DNA from: Lepas anatifera
Taxonomy: Eukaryota > Arthropoda > Thecostraca > Lepadidae
Assembly: GCA_034440635.1 (NCBI GenBank)
Contig: JAOTON010000202.1
Location: 419,527 to 483,526, forward strand
Direction: 5' to 3'
DNA: 64,000 bases
The translations under genes and the position numbers were made by a program. Below, one piece after another: positions 10,370 to 20,909 of the stretch. A model generated the notes under the pieces. It was not told where the DNA came from. It worked only from the letters and a program-made list of their open reading frames with translations, and ran no database searches. Every line of letters starts with the position of its first letter. Position 1 is the stretch's first letter.

Positions 10370-11330
10370 GAGGCTTGCCTGACTGACACCCTGCTTGAGC
10401 GTTTGCCGGCAGGTCTGGTGTCGTTGCTGCTTGCTGTCGTTGCTGCTTGCTGCGTTTCCTGCTGCGACGACAAGAAGAAGGAGTAGAAGACTTTTTCAAG
10501 ACCTGCTCCCGGCTCGAGTCTTCGCTGCGACCAGTCTGTCCCACCGACCGCTGTTTTTACAGCTGGTCGGTGCGGTACTTTGACTCCAGCCGGCCTCACC
10601 AGCCGCTGTTTTTACAGCTGGTTGGTGTGGTGCTGTTGGACGTCAGCTGGTCTTTTCGGTAATTACCCTATCGGTCCAGGTGGTCTTGGTTTCTTGGATT
10701 CCGGCCACCTGGTACCTCTTCTTCTCAGTCCCATAACCCTACTCTTTCTCTACTATCTCTTTTACTCTTCGGCCGGAAACCCGAGTGGTGGGACGTTTGT
10801 CCCGGGGTGAGCACGCTTGTTGGACCTCGTCAGTCCTTGGGCGTGTGGCTTTGGCTGGACCTATCGGTCCTCCATTGCTAAAATCCCTATAACGCAAGGC
10901 CAACTCACTTTCACCCCCGCTTAATAGAAGCGGGTGCCCTCCCAAACCCTCCACCCGGGCTGCGTCTGTGCAAGGGTACCACGGTACCTGCCCCTAGGGA
11001 TTCACAAGCATAGGCCCCAGTCAGGCTCCTTTTTAGAGGCTGAGTCAGCCACCTAGGCCCCTGTTAGGTCCTGAAGAGGCACCTGCCTCCCCTCCGACTT
11101 AAACCCCCTCTTAGTGGCTGAGTCAGCCTTTTGCTCACACTTTTCTAAGGCTAGGTGCTTTCTCTAAGCACTCCCCAGTTAGGATAATACTCCAACACCC
11201 AAACCTAGCTAGGTTAATACTCCCATTAGCTTTGCTAGTAAAACTAGGACCACTTTCTTCAATTCAACTTCTCTAGCCATTTCTACCCAAAAGGTGTTAG
11301 CAAAGCTAATACCAAGTATCCCATTTAAAC
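10370..11330 (+). promoter_or_regulatory. Alpha 5' UTR, copy C
   Basis: The best-preserved 5' leader. It begins GAGGCTTGCCTGACTGACACC. It contains the tandem GTCGTTGCTGCTTGCT units near 10420-10452 and duplicated CCGCTGTTTTTACAGCTGGT near 10549 and 10601. A 76-codon frame at 10580-10810 is kept in copies A and D, but the copies are too alike for that to prove coding. Confidence 0.55.
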
Positions 11331-11334
11331 TTAA

Positions 11335-12127
11335 CCCTCGCCCTACCGGGGGGGCCATCAATGGCCCCCCTAAGGTTTTTCCGAGATAGCAGAAAAACGA
11401 CGAGGCGCAGCACTGCGGTTGAGGGTTCTACCTCTCACTGCATCATTTTCCCATCACCCCTGAAATTTTTTACCCCGGGTCACCCAAGGTCAGGTCACCA
11501 GACGAGATCAACCAAGGTCACCTCACTTCGCCTTTAGAGCTCTGTAAGAGCTACATTTCAAAGTCGATCGATTTGAAACTTCCTACACTTCATGACCCCT
11601 CCAGGGTCTACAAGGTGTATATCCGGGATTTTTTGATTTCGTGCCCTGAGGTCAGGTCACGAGGCGACCTCTCCCATTGGAAAAGCATGGGGAAAAGCTA
11701 TTTCATGCTATAAAAGCCATAAAAATGATTGCAAATACTCAGACTGCTCAGAACAACGTTTTTGGACACCCTTTCACGGATCCCAGGGGTCATATTTGCC
11801 CTTTGACTTTTCCAAGGTCATCCAAGGTCACCTGAGGTCAAAAACAGTATTTTGACAATAACTTTTGACCTAATTGAGCTAGAGCGGTGAAACAAACACC
11901 ATTGTGTTTGTCTTGTCAATGGCTTTCATTTGATATACGGCAAGGTCACTTTTTGACCTTTCGTGACCTCAGGTCATATTAGGTCACGAGGTGACCTCTG
12001 GCGATCAAACCACTGGCGGGAGGTCTTTACGTTCCACATAGCGGAAAAAGTACTGGCAATTTGCTATCAAATGTACTTTACCAGGTCTCAATAGCTCTAA
12101 TGACATAAGAGTTATGCCCAGTTTGCT
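11335..12127 (+). mobile_element. TTAA-flanked MITE, family 1, copy 1b, right end deleted
   Basis: The left end follows a TTAA at 11331-11334, 28 bp before the place where the gag ATG should be (compare 19165). The left palindrome (11351-11368) has one mismatch. The body matches copy 1a closely with the same GGTCA/TGACC array. At 12125-12127 it jumps into gag at a shared GCT, losing the MITE right end and the first ~720 bp of gag. A microhomology-mediated deletion is the simplest reading. Confidence 0.82.
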
Positions 12128-13214
12128 CATGGGGCTGATAATCCCAAGTGCCCGACCTGGCTCCGTGAAAAAGAGGTTAACGTTCTGGCTGAGGAAAAAA
12201 AGATCCCGTTTGACATGGCCAGCAAACAAGTGCTGCAAAAAGAAAAAAGCCGCACAGTCCCAAAAAGCTGTGGTAGCAAGGCCACCACAGCAGCCCCCAG
12301 CACAGCCGGCCAGAAGCATCCCACTTCGGAGCAGCCTCAGCCACCCAAAAACACAAGCCGCCACATCTGCCCTCTAATGGAGCCCCTTTTCTTGGCGCCC
12401 ATCAGGCCGTCCGTCCCCCTCCCCCCACCACGTGGCGCAATCACTTTTTGGCGCAGGTGGACGCCCGCTGCGGGCTGGGAGGATCTCCCGACCCGCACTA
12501 GTTCTCCGCCAGGTCTTCCGACCGAAAATCATCTCGCCCCTCAGGCACCTAAAATCACCAGGAAGACCTGGACACCCGCAGCAGGGTGGCAAAGCCACTC
12601 TGCACGAGTTCTTGACAAGTCTGATTTCCCTTCGCTACCTGCCCCCAAGCACTCTAAATTCACCGGTGCTCCCCTTCCCAGGCGCCGCTAAAGGCAGGCA
12701 CCGAGAAGGCCTCTAACGAGTGGCAGCCCACCCCCTCAGGGTAAAACGGCTGCCACTCAAACCAAAGTCCAAAAACTAAATATTTCAATCCAAACTGAAA
12801 CTGCTCCTCTCTCCTTGGAAAGAAGCGACGCTTCTTTCCAAAGAGCACCGACCACCCGCACTTGCGGATCCGAAACCGACCTCATAGGTCATTTTATGCA
12901 GTTTCAGTTTTCAAGTGAACTTGAAACGTCAGACGACAAAAGTCAGTCTGACCACGAGCTGTCAGGGACAGAGACCGACTCTGACGCCAGCAGTGCATCA
13001 GAGACGAGCTCTGCAAAAACTGTTGTTAACACTTCTAGAGCTCCCCTCCTGGAAACCCCCCGGTCCCGGCACCTCCAGCCCCGGCAGCTCACCCGTAGCA
13101 AGGAAAATTAGCTTTTCTAGGCACTCTACCCCAGTTTCTCCTGCTAGCGATAGCAGCAGCAGCAGATGCTCCTATAACCTTCGCAAGCGTAGATCCCCTA
13201 AGCACAAACGTTAA
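12128..13214 (+). pseudogene. Alpha copy C gag, C-terminal remnant
   Basis: Begins within the third knuckle (HGADNPKCP), so knuckles one and two and the N-terminus are gone. The basic KKCCKKKKAA stretch, Pro-rich middle and acidic Ser-rich tail remain across shifted frames, ending ...RKRRSPKHKR and a TAA. ORF2 starts 8 bp later, the same spacing as in copies A and D. That close spacing fits reinitiation or termination-coupled translation of ORF2; this is inference. Confidence 0.78.
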
Positions 13215-13222
13215 GAACCACC

Positions 13223-14968
13223 ATGGGTTCAATTCTGCAATGGAACACAAATGGCCTTATCGGGAAATTCCCGCTGTTTTCATCAATATTTGCTGAGAAA
13301 AAACCGGCACTAGCAGCATTACAAGAGACCCACATTACTGATAAAGATAACGATAAATACAAAATTTCGGGTTACTCTTGGTATCGCCATAACGTAAACG
13401 CTGCTGTCCGTAAGGGAGGCACAGCCATCCTAATAGAAAATAGCATCCCGCACAGTCACGTGCATCTGGCAACATCACTGGACTGTGCAGCTGTTAGCCT
13501 GAAAATACAACACGTCCAATTGACGGTTGTTTCAATATACATATCCCCTGCGACCCTGATCCAACGGATCGGGAACTCACACAACTTTTTATTCAAATAA
13601 ACGGGCCTTTGTTATTACTTGGAGACTTGAATGGTCACCACCCATCCTGGGGCAGCGCCATGCCAAACCGTAGAGGTGAAATTATATATGACGCAATAGG
13701 TTCTCAAAATTTAGTTATCCTAAATAACGGCGCACCAACCCGCCAAGCAACGCAAAGCGGACATTTAGACTCAGCCATTGATATTTCGTGCTGCACGCCT
13801 AGAATTGCGTTACTGTTTACCTGGGATGTCGAAGACAACCCAGGCATGAGCGATCACCTCCCAATCAAAATTAATGTCCCCCAAGGAGCACTCGACCGCG
13901 TTGTTCTGTTTACCCCTTCCTGGAATCTAAAAAGAGCGGACTGGACAAAATTCGAGGCAGAGGTCGACCTCACACTGGTCACCGAAGGCGACCCACACTC
14001 GGCAGACATTGAATTAATACTAAGAGCCATAAACGCAGCAGCACAAGTAGAAATACCAAAAACCAGAGGACCCCGAAAGAAAAACGGAGCCCCATGGTGG
14101 AACGCAGAGACGGCACACGCCAAAGCTCAAATGTTAAGAGCCCGCAAGGCATATGAGAGGAGGGCACACAGCCCTACTCGATCCGCACTTCGGGCAGCAA
14201 AAGAACACTTTCGAAACACGTGCAAGCGGGTTCAAAAGGACAGTTTCAACTCTTTTGCCTCCAAATTCAACCGCTTCACTCCCACCACCCAAGTTTGGAA
14301 AACCATCAGAGCTTTCTCTGCGAAGCGACCACCCCGTGGACCTTTCCCTCAACTAAAAATAGCTGGCCAACCCATCACCGAACCTAAGGAAGTCATGGAT
14401 AAATTTGCTGATCATCACGCCAGTGTCGCAGCTAATAATTCATACAGCCAGCGCTCCAAAAAACAGGCAGAATAGTGCAAAAAGCACACATTCATCAATG
14501 ATGGTAATCAAGAGTACTATAACGTACCATTTACAATGACCAAGCTAAATTACGCCATTAGCAAGTGTGGAAACACTGCAGTGGGCCCTGACGAAATTCA
14601 CTACTCTTTCTTCAGGCACCTCAGCCAAACAGCACTAAAGTACCTGCTTTCGGCCATTAACAACATGTTTCTTAGCGACTCTTTCCCCACATCGTGGCCA
14701 AAGAGTATTATCATTCCCCTTCCAAAACCTGGCAAAGAAAAAACAGACCCAAAAGGTTATCGCCCAATTTCGCTTACTACCTGTGCTAGCAAGCTTGTCG
14801 AGCGCATGGTAAACGTTAGACTTCACGAGATCCTCGAAAAGAAGCTTGATGCTATGCAATCAGGCTTCCGGCGCGGGCGAGCCACTACTGACAATTTGGT
14901 GAAACTAGTCAGTGACATCCAGAATGGCTTTTACAAAAAGCTAGTAACAATAGCTGCATTCTTAGACA
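13223..14968 (+). pseudogene. Alpha copy C ORF2, first part: endonuclease and reverse transcriptase N-terminal half
   Basis: Starts MGSILQWNTNG in CCACCATGG. All endonuclease motifs are present (LQETH, LLLGDLNGHH, SAIDI, SDHLPI). A small deletion near 13551 (CCCTGCGACC against CCCTCGCGACC in copy D) shifts the frame, and a TGG-to-TAG change at 14473-14475 stops it. Reverse transcriptase resumes at GPDEIHYSFF and reaches AFLDI, where the family 2 MITE enters. Confidence 0.87.
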
Positions 14969-14972
14969 TTAA

Positions 14973-15815
14973 CACGCGCATTGACGGGGGGCGGGTACCC
15001 GCCCCCCTCGGGTTTTTCGGAGATAGCAGAAAAACGGCGGCGCGTAGCGCCGCCGTACTTGGTATACCTTTTCCCTCATCATTTTTACAACTTCTGTGAA
15101 AATTTTAAGGTTAGGTCATCTCAGGTCAGGTCACCAGTACAGGTCAAGTGACCCGACCTCAAAAAAAGTTTAAGATAGCATAAGTCGGAGCAGGATAAAC
15201 TTATCTGATTGAAACTCACATCACTTAATGGCCCCACCGAGTTCTCTAAAATATGTTCCGGTATTTTTGATATCGATGACCTAAGGTCAGGTACGAGGCA
15301 TGACCTCTCCATTGGAAATACATGGGAAAAATGGTTTTTACGGAATAACTCAGTAACGGATGGTGATAGAGCATTTATTTTAGCTGCATTAGACTCGCCT
15401 GGACTTTGCGGTTCTAATGATATGCATTTTATATAATTTGACCCTGACCTGACCTCAGGTCAGGTCAAATCCTTGATTTGACCTAGCAAGGTCAAATTAT
15501 ACATCATTCGATTCGGCTTGCTAAGAGGATTCATATAGTTCAAGTCGTTTTGCTCTATCTTTACTTGTTCAGATTTCATGGCCGAAAAACTGAATTTACA
15601 TGTTATCCCTATGACGGGCATGTTTTGACCTCTCGTGACCTTAAATGTGACCTGACAAAAAAATGGTTCAAATGTTTTCGATGGAGAAGTGGATGGGCAA
15701 CCCAACGCCGTTTACCGTTTTTCGCTACCTACCGTGGTTCTCGAGATCTTAGGGGGGCGGGTACCCGCCCCCCCCGTCAATGCGAAGGTGGCTCAGACCC
15801 CCGTCAATGCGCGTG
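14973..15815 (+). mobile_element. TTAA-flanked MITE, family 2, complete copy 2a (843 bp)
   Basis: TTAA flanks 14969-14972 and 15816-15819; the empty site GACATTAAATCGG is at about 26460 in copy D. Perfect 15-bp terminal repeats CACGCGCATTGACGG. A 22-bp perfect palindrome with core GGGCGGGTACCCGCCC sits near both ends (14986-15007, 15752-15773). A second hairpin, GGCGGCGC-GTA-GCGCCGCC inside a 10-bp stem, is at 15034-15056. I counted 18 GGTCA/TGACC pentamers, about eleven times the random expectation. The right end has a duplicated terminal repeat around GAAGGTGGCTCAGACC. It carries no coding frame of its own. Confidence 0.88.
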
Positions 15816-15819
15816 TTAA

Positions 15820-17786
15820 ATCATCGTTCGATCGCGTACAAAAAGACGCCCCTTTGTTTAAATTAAGCAAGCTAGGAATTCGTGGCCACCTTGCAAAATT
15901 CATTGAAAACTTCCTCAAGGACCGAAAATTTAAAGTCCGTTGTGGCACCACATTCTCCTACCTGGCAACCCAAGACCAAGGCACACCCCAGGGTAGCGTT
16001 CTGTCCCCCACCCTCTTTTTAGTAATGATCAATGATCTCTTCGCCAAAAAGCTACCGCCTGGAATAAATTACTCCCTCTTTGCGGACGATGTTGCCATTT
16101 GGAAAGCCACTGCAATCGATACCAGGCGGTATAATGAACCAGAATTTCAACATGCAACTACGCAGTTGCAGGATAGCTTAAACGACATCAATAATTGGTC
16201 TAGTTTAATGGGTCTATCACTCTCGGCGGAAAAATCATCCGTCGTTGTCTTTGCTAGAGCGCATTCCAGACACGACCCTCCACGGCTCCAAATCTCGGGT
16301 AAACCTATTGAATGCACCAATAGCTTCAAATTCTTGGGCCTCACCCTAGATTCCCGATTGAGTTTCAATGAGCATATCACCAAAGTCGTCTTTAGCTGTC
16401 AAAAGCGAGTCAACATTCTCCGCATGCCCGGCGGCACAGAGTATGGCGGGGATCGAAAGACCCTGCTTATGCTCTACAAGTCCCTGATTCGGTCCATTCT
16501 CGAGTATAATTCGTTCGTTTTTGACTCGACGAACAAGACCAATAAACTAAAGCTAGAGCGAGTCCAAAATGCCAGTATCCGGGCAGCCACAGGCGCGCTC
16601 AGAGAATCCCCCATCACCAGCCTGCTAACTTATAGCAGCTATGACCACTGCAGACAAGATGCGACGCCCAGCTTATTTCTTACTACATTAAGGTCCAATC
16701 CACCGAAAACCACCCGGCAAAACAATGTTTTGCCCATCCCAGACGAGCAAACAAAGCCACTCTACAGAAGTGGCCCCCATTTAAGCACAGAGTAGCGAAA
16801 ACCCTGGAAAGCCTCAATCTTGCACTGCCAGCAACAATAGGCAAACCCCCACTCTCCCGCTTCTGGACTCGGAAAGAGCCCAAAGTGGAATTTCTTGTCA
16901 CTTCCCGTAAAACGGACTTCTCAGAGGAAGAAGTCTCCCAGAAATTTCTAGAGTTCCGATCTTGTAACGCGGACAAGACCTTTATATTTACAGACGGCTC
17001 CAAAATAGGCGAAAAGTAGGCCTCGGCATCTGGGGGCAAAATATTTGCCTACAGAAAAGACTTCCGGACAACTGCTCCATCTTCACAGCTGAGACTATTG
17101 CCATTCTAAATGCATTAACCATAATCAGAACCCAAAATATCAACTCAGCCGTCATCTGTTCAGACTCTAAATCTGTCCTGCAGGCCGTCAGTAACCTAGT
17201 CAACCCCAGCCACCACGTTATAGCAGATATTCAGAAAGGTATCGATGATACCCCTGATGTCTCTTTTCTTTGGATCCCGGGCCACTGCAAAATTTAAGGC
17301 AATGAAAAGGCCGATGAGCAGGCAAAAACGTCCCTAGAACTTAGAGAGATCGCAACCTTAATGTGGTCTGGAGATGATAGCAAAGCTCTCCTCCAGGACA
17401 GCATCCGGAAGCAAATTCAAAATAACTGGACCACAAACCACAGCGCCCACCTATTCTATATCAAGCCTAACATCGGCTACTGGCCCAGTTCTAACCAAAA
17501 GAGTCGCCGGCGCGAGGTTATTCTAACCAGACTCAGAAATGGACACACAAAATTAAATGCCTATTGGAACGCGGGTACATGTGGTACCTGCGACGCAATG
17601 GAGAATCCCACCACATTCTCATCGATTGTCCCCAGCACAATACCCATCGGCAACCCATACTAGATTACTGCCGAATCCAAAACATCCCTGTAGACCTAAA
17701 AACTCTGCTCGGAAACGACCATCCTGAGCTACTCGAAAAAAGTCTTTACATTTCTAAAGGACTCTGGGCTAGAGAAGTTTCTATAA
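15820..17786 (+). pseudogene. Alpha copy C ORF2, second part: reverse transcriptase, RNase H and CCHC finger
   Basis: Resumes as SFDRVQKDA directly after the MITE. It keeps TPQGSV, LFADDVAIW and the palm and thumb region up to about 16640. Frameshifts near 16640 and 17016 and a CAA-to-TAA change near 17296 (in the PGHCKIQGN motif) break it. RNase H residues Asp, Glu, Asp, His and Asp are still recognisable, and the CGTC...H...C finger ends it. Confidence 0.86.
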
Positions 17787-17987
17787 ATCACCCCTCCCAG
17801 TATATATGATGGAGGGTGCATGGTGCACCCCCAAAGTAGGACTTGTCTATTTTTCCAATCATAGATGTTCCATCGCAAAATTTAAGCAATAGCTTTTTAA
17901 CCTTTAAATGTTTCATTTTAGGCTAAGGATAGGTTATGTCAGGCTAGCTTTGAAATCAGGTTAGGTTAGATAGGTTAGATTTCTTCG

Positions 17988-18011
17988 CCGCAGTGATACC
18001 TTTCACTGCGG
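17988..18011 (+). other. Conserved 3' UTR hairpin, copy C
   Basis: Perfect CCGCAGTGA/TCACTGCGG stem, loop TACCTT. It lies about 200 bp after the ORF2 stop, as in copy B. Confidence 0.6.
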
Positions 18012-19164
18012 GTCTATGCTAACCACACCTATACTCTTACTAACAATCTAACTATCCTCTCACACTTCTTTCCTCTGCGCGGCGGCTGCCCAGCCGGAGA
18101 GGGTAGCTGCAACTTCACCTCCGGGTTGCAGGGTAAATTCGCGGCACTCTGGCCAGGTGTTTAGCGCACTTTCTAAAATACGAAATTATTGAGTTAACGG
18201 AGGATTTCGAGTAACGTATACAAGCGGACATCAGTAGCTGACACACAAAATTCTAAATTCTAAATTCCAAATTCTAAATTTAAGGTCTTCAACCACAGAA
18301 ATAACCTTCGCACTCTGCGGGTCTAAACTTATTAAAAGACCTCCCTTGGCATCTTGCCTGTCCCACCGACCGCTGTTTTTACAGCTGGTCGGTGCGGTAC
18401 TTTGACTCCAGCCGGCCTCACCAGCCGCTGTTTTTACAGCTGGTTGGTGTGGTGCTGTTGGACGTCAGCTGGTCTGTTCGGTAATTACCCTATCGGTCCA
18501 GGTGGTCTTGGTTTCTTGGATTCCGGCCACCTGGTACCTCTTCTTCTCAGTCCCATAACCCTACTCTTTCTCTACTATCTCTTTTACTCTTCTGCCGGAA
18601 ACCCGAGCGGTGGGACGTTTGTCCCGGGGTGAGCACGCTTGTTGGACCTCGTCAGTCCTTGGGCGTGTGGCTTTGGCTGGATCTATCGGTCCTCCATTGC
18701 TAAAATTCCTATAACGCAAGGCCATCTCACTTTCACCCCCGCTTAATAGAAGCGGGTCCCCACTCAAACCCTCCACCCTGGCTGCATCTTTGCAAGGGTA
18801 CCACGGTACCTGCCCCTAGGGATTCACCAGCATAGGTCCCAGTCAGGCTCCTTTTAGAGGCTGAGTCAGCCACCTAGGCCCCTGTTAGGTCCTGAAGAGG
18901 CACCTGCCTCCCCTCCGGCTTAAACCCCCTCTTAGTGGCTGAGTCAGGCTTTTGCACACATATTTTTAAGGCTAGGTGCTTTTACTCAGCACTCCCCAGA
19001 TAGAATAAGAATCCCACACCCAACCCTAGCTAGGTTAATACTCCCATTAGCTTTGATAGTAACAGTAGGACCCCTTTCTTCTTAATTCAACTTCTCTAGC
19101 CATTTCTACCCAAAAGGTGTTAGCAAAGCTAATACCAAGTATCTCATTTAAACTTAAACGTACC

Positions 19165-20103
19165 ATGGCTTCCACCTCTCTCTTCCGCCCCTCCAGCCCC
19201 CGTTTGAACAAAGCCAACCTGCCAAGCGGAGCTTGGCTGGTTGGCACCTACCTTTCGGCGCACCAAAACTTGGCAAAAGAGTCTACCTTTAATTTGGATA
19301 AGGCCATCAGCCAAAAAGTGAAAGGTAGTTTTGAGATTATCAAGCATCAAAAAGATATCCTGATCAAAACCTCAAATCAGGAATCTTCCCGAGCCCTGCT
19401 GACCACAAAAACTTTTGGGTCGAAACCAGTCATCTTTTCTGTCCACCACTCCCTTAACTTCTACCGGGGCATCATCAATGCCCCGGAAGTGTCCCATCTC
19501 TCTGATGTGGACCTTGAGCACATGTTTGACTTTAAAGGTCAAAATGTGCTAGCCCTCGAAAAATTGAACCCCAACAAAAAATCTACGCAAAAAGACCCAC
19601 GTCTACGAGACCACAGATTCATTGTCACCTTCGACACAAAGTGTCGGGATGACTGCGGCCAAATTAAACTGGGCGACTGTGTCTACCCAGTTAGGCCGTA
19701 CTACCCCCTCCCTATTCGTTGCCAAACTTGTCAAAGGTACGGGCACGTAGAAACCAACTGCAAGAACCCCACCCCACGATGCGGCAAGTGCAGTGCTAAG
19801 CACCGCACTAAAGATTGCACCTCTAAAAGCCTCAAGTGCGCTGCCTGTGGCGGCGCTCATGGGGCAGATAATCCCAAGTGCCCGACCTGGCTCCGAGAAA
19901 AAGAAGTTAACGTTTTGGCTGAGGAAAAAAGCTCCCGTTTGACCTGGCCCGCAAAGAAGTGCTGCAAAAAGAAAAGAGCCGCACAGTCCCAAAAAGCTGT
20001 GGTAGCAAGGCTACCACAGCAGCCCCCAGCACAGCCGGCCAGGAACACCCCATTTCCAAACATCCTCAGCCACCCAAAAACACAAGCCGCCACATCCGCC
20101 CCT
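19165..20103 (+). pseudogene. Alpha copy D gag, N-terminal and zinc-knuckle part
   Basis: ATG in TACCATGG. The reading frame is open for about 313 codons up to the copy E insertion. N-terminal region (~1-130) without recognised fold; then a segment ending QIKLGDCVYPVRPY, as in many I/Jockey gags; then knuckles at roughly residues 186-199 (CX2CX4HX4C), 206-218 (CX2CX3HX4C) and 226-240 (CX2CX3HX5C), followed by a Lys-rich stretch. The family role is nucleic-acid chaperone and ribonucleoprotein formation. The frame runs on into copy E sequence as chance coding. Confidence 0.85.
20092..20103. repeat. Target-site duplication of copy E, left
   Basis: ACATCCGCCCCT, identical to 23858-23869. Together they bracket copy E exactly and show that it inserted into copy D. 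Confidence 0.9.
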
Positions 20104-20686
20104 TACTTACTTACTTATGGCTTTTTATTAGGCGTTCTGTGCATAGCACCTTTGCCCGCCTCTAAAGGAGTGTGTAGGAGAATTTTAGAATTTAGTGTGA
20201 GGGCAAGCTACGTTAGTCTGTTAAAGCAATGGGAGTTATTTCAAGTAATGGGTTGCAAGATGTTTTAGCTTGCAAATGGACGGTCGTGGCAATGGCATAG
20301 CCATGCCAAGGGAGGTCTTTTAATAAGTTTGGAACCGCAGAGTGCGAAGGTTATTTCTGTGGTGAAAGACCTTATAAATTTAGAGTTTGAAATTTAGAAT
20401 TTGAAATTTAGAATTTGGAATTTAGAATTTGGAATTTAGAATTTAGAATTTTGTGTGTCAGCTATTGATGTCCGCTTGTATACGTTACTCGAAAACCTCC
20501 GTTAACTCAATAATTTCGTATTTTAGAAAGTGCGCTAAACACCTGGCCAGGGTGCCGCGAATTTACCCTGCAACCCGGAGGTGAAGTTGCAGCTCCCCTC
20601 TCCGGCTGGGCAGCCGCCGCGCAGAGAAAGAAGTGTGAGAGGATAGTTAGATTGTTAGTAAGAGTATAGGTGTGGTTAGTATAGAC

Positions 20687-20710
20687 CCGCAATGAAAGGT
20701 ATCACTGCGG
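20687..20710 (-). other. Conserved 3' UTR hairpin, copy E
   Basis: Same position and stem as in the other copies, but one arm has GCAATG where the others have GCAGTG, leaving one mismatch. Confidence 0.5.
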
Positions 20711-20909
20711 TGAAGAAATCTAACCTATCTAACCTAACCTGATTTCAAAGTTAGCCTAACATAACCTATCCTTAGCCTACAATGAACCATTTAAAGGTTA
20801 CAAAACTATTGCTTAAATTTCGCAGTGGATCATCTATGATTGGAAAATAGGCAAGTCCTACTTTGGGGTGCATCATGCACCCTCCATCATATATACTGGG
20901 AGGGGTGAT

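Larger units (their letters stand above)
10370..18352 (+). mobile_element. Alpha copy C, near full length, with MITE insertions and deletions
   Basis: Plus-strand copy: 5' UTR, residual family 1 MITE, gag C-terminal part, ORF2 interrupted by a family 2 MITE, RNase H and most of the 3' UTR. About 160 bp of the 3' end are missing where it abuts copy D, which itself lacks its first ~165 bp. That junction looks like recombination between head-to-tail copies. Stops and frameshifts inactivate ORF2. Confidence 0.88.

Noticed and set aside
10580..10810. 76-codon frame in the alpha 5' UTR kept in copies A, C and D (also 8917-9147 and 18405-18632)
   Set aside because: The copies are nearly identical, so shared length is expected. 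No Kozak strength or codon pattern sets it apart, and the repeat units in the leader explain its composition.
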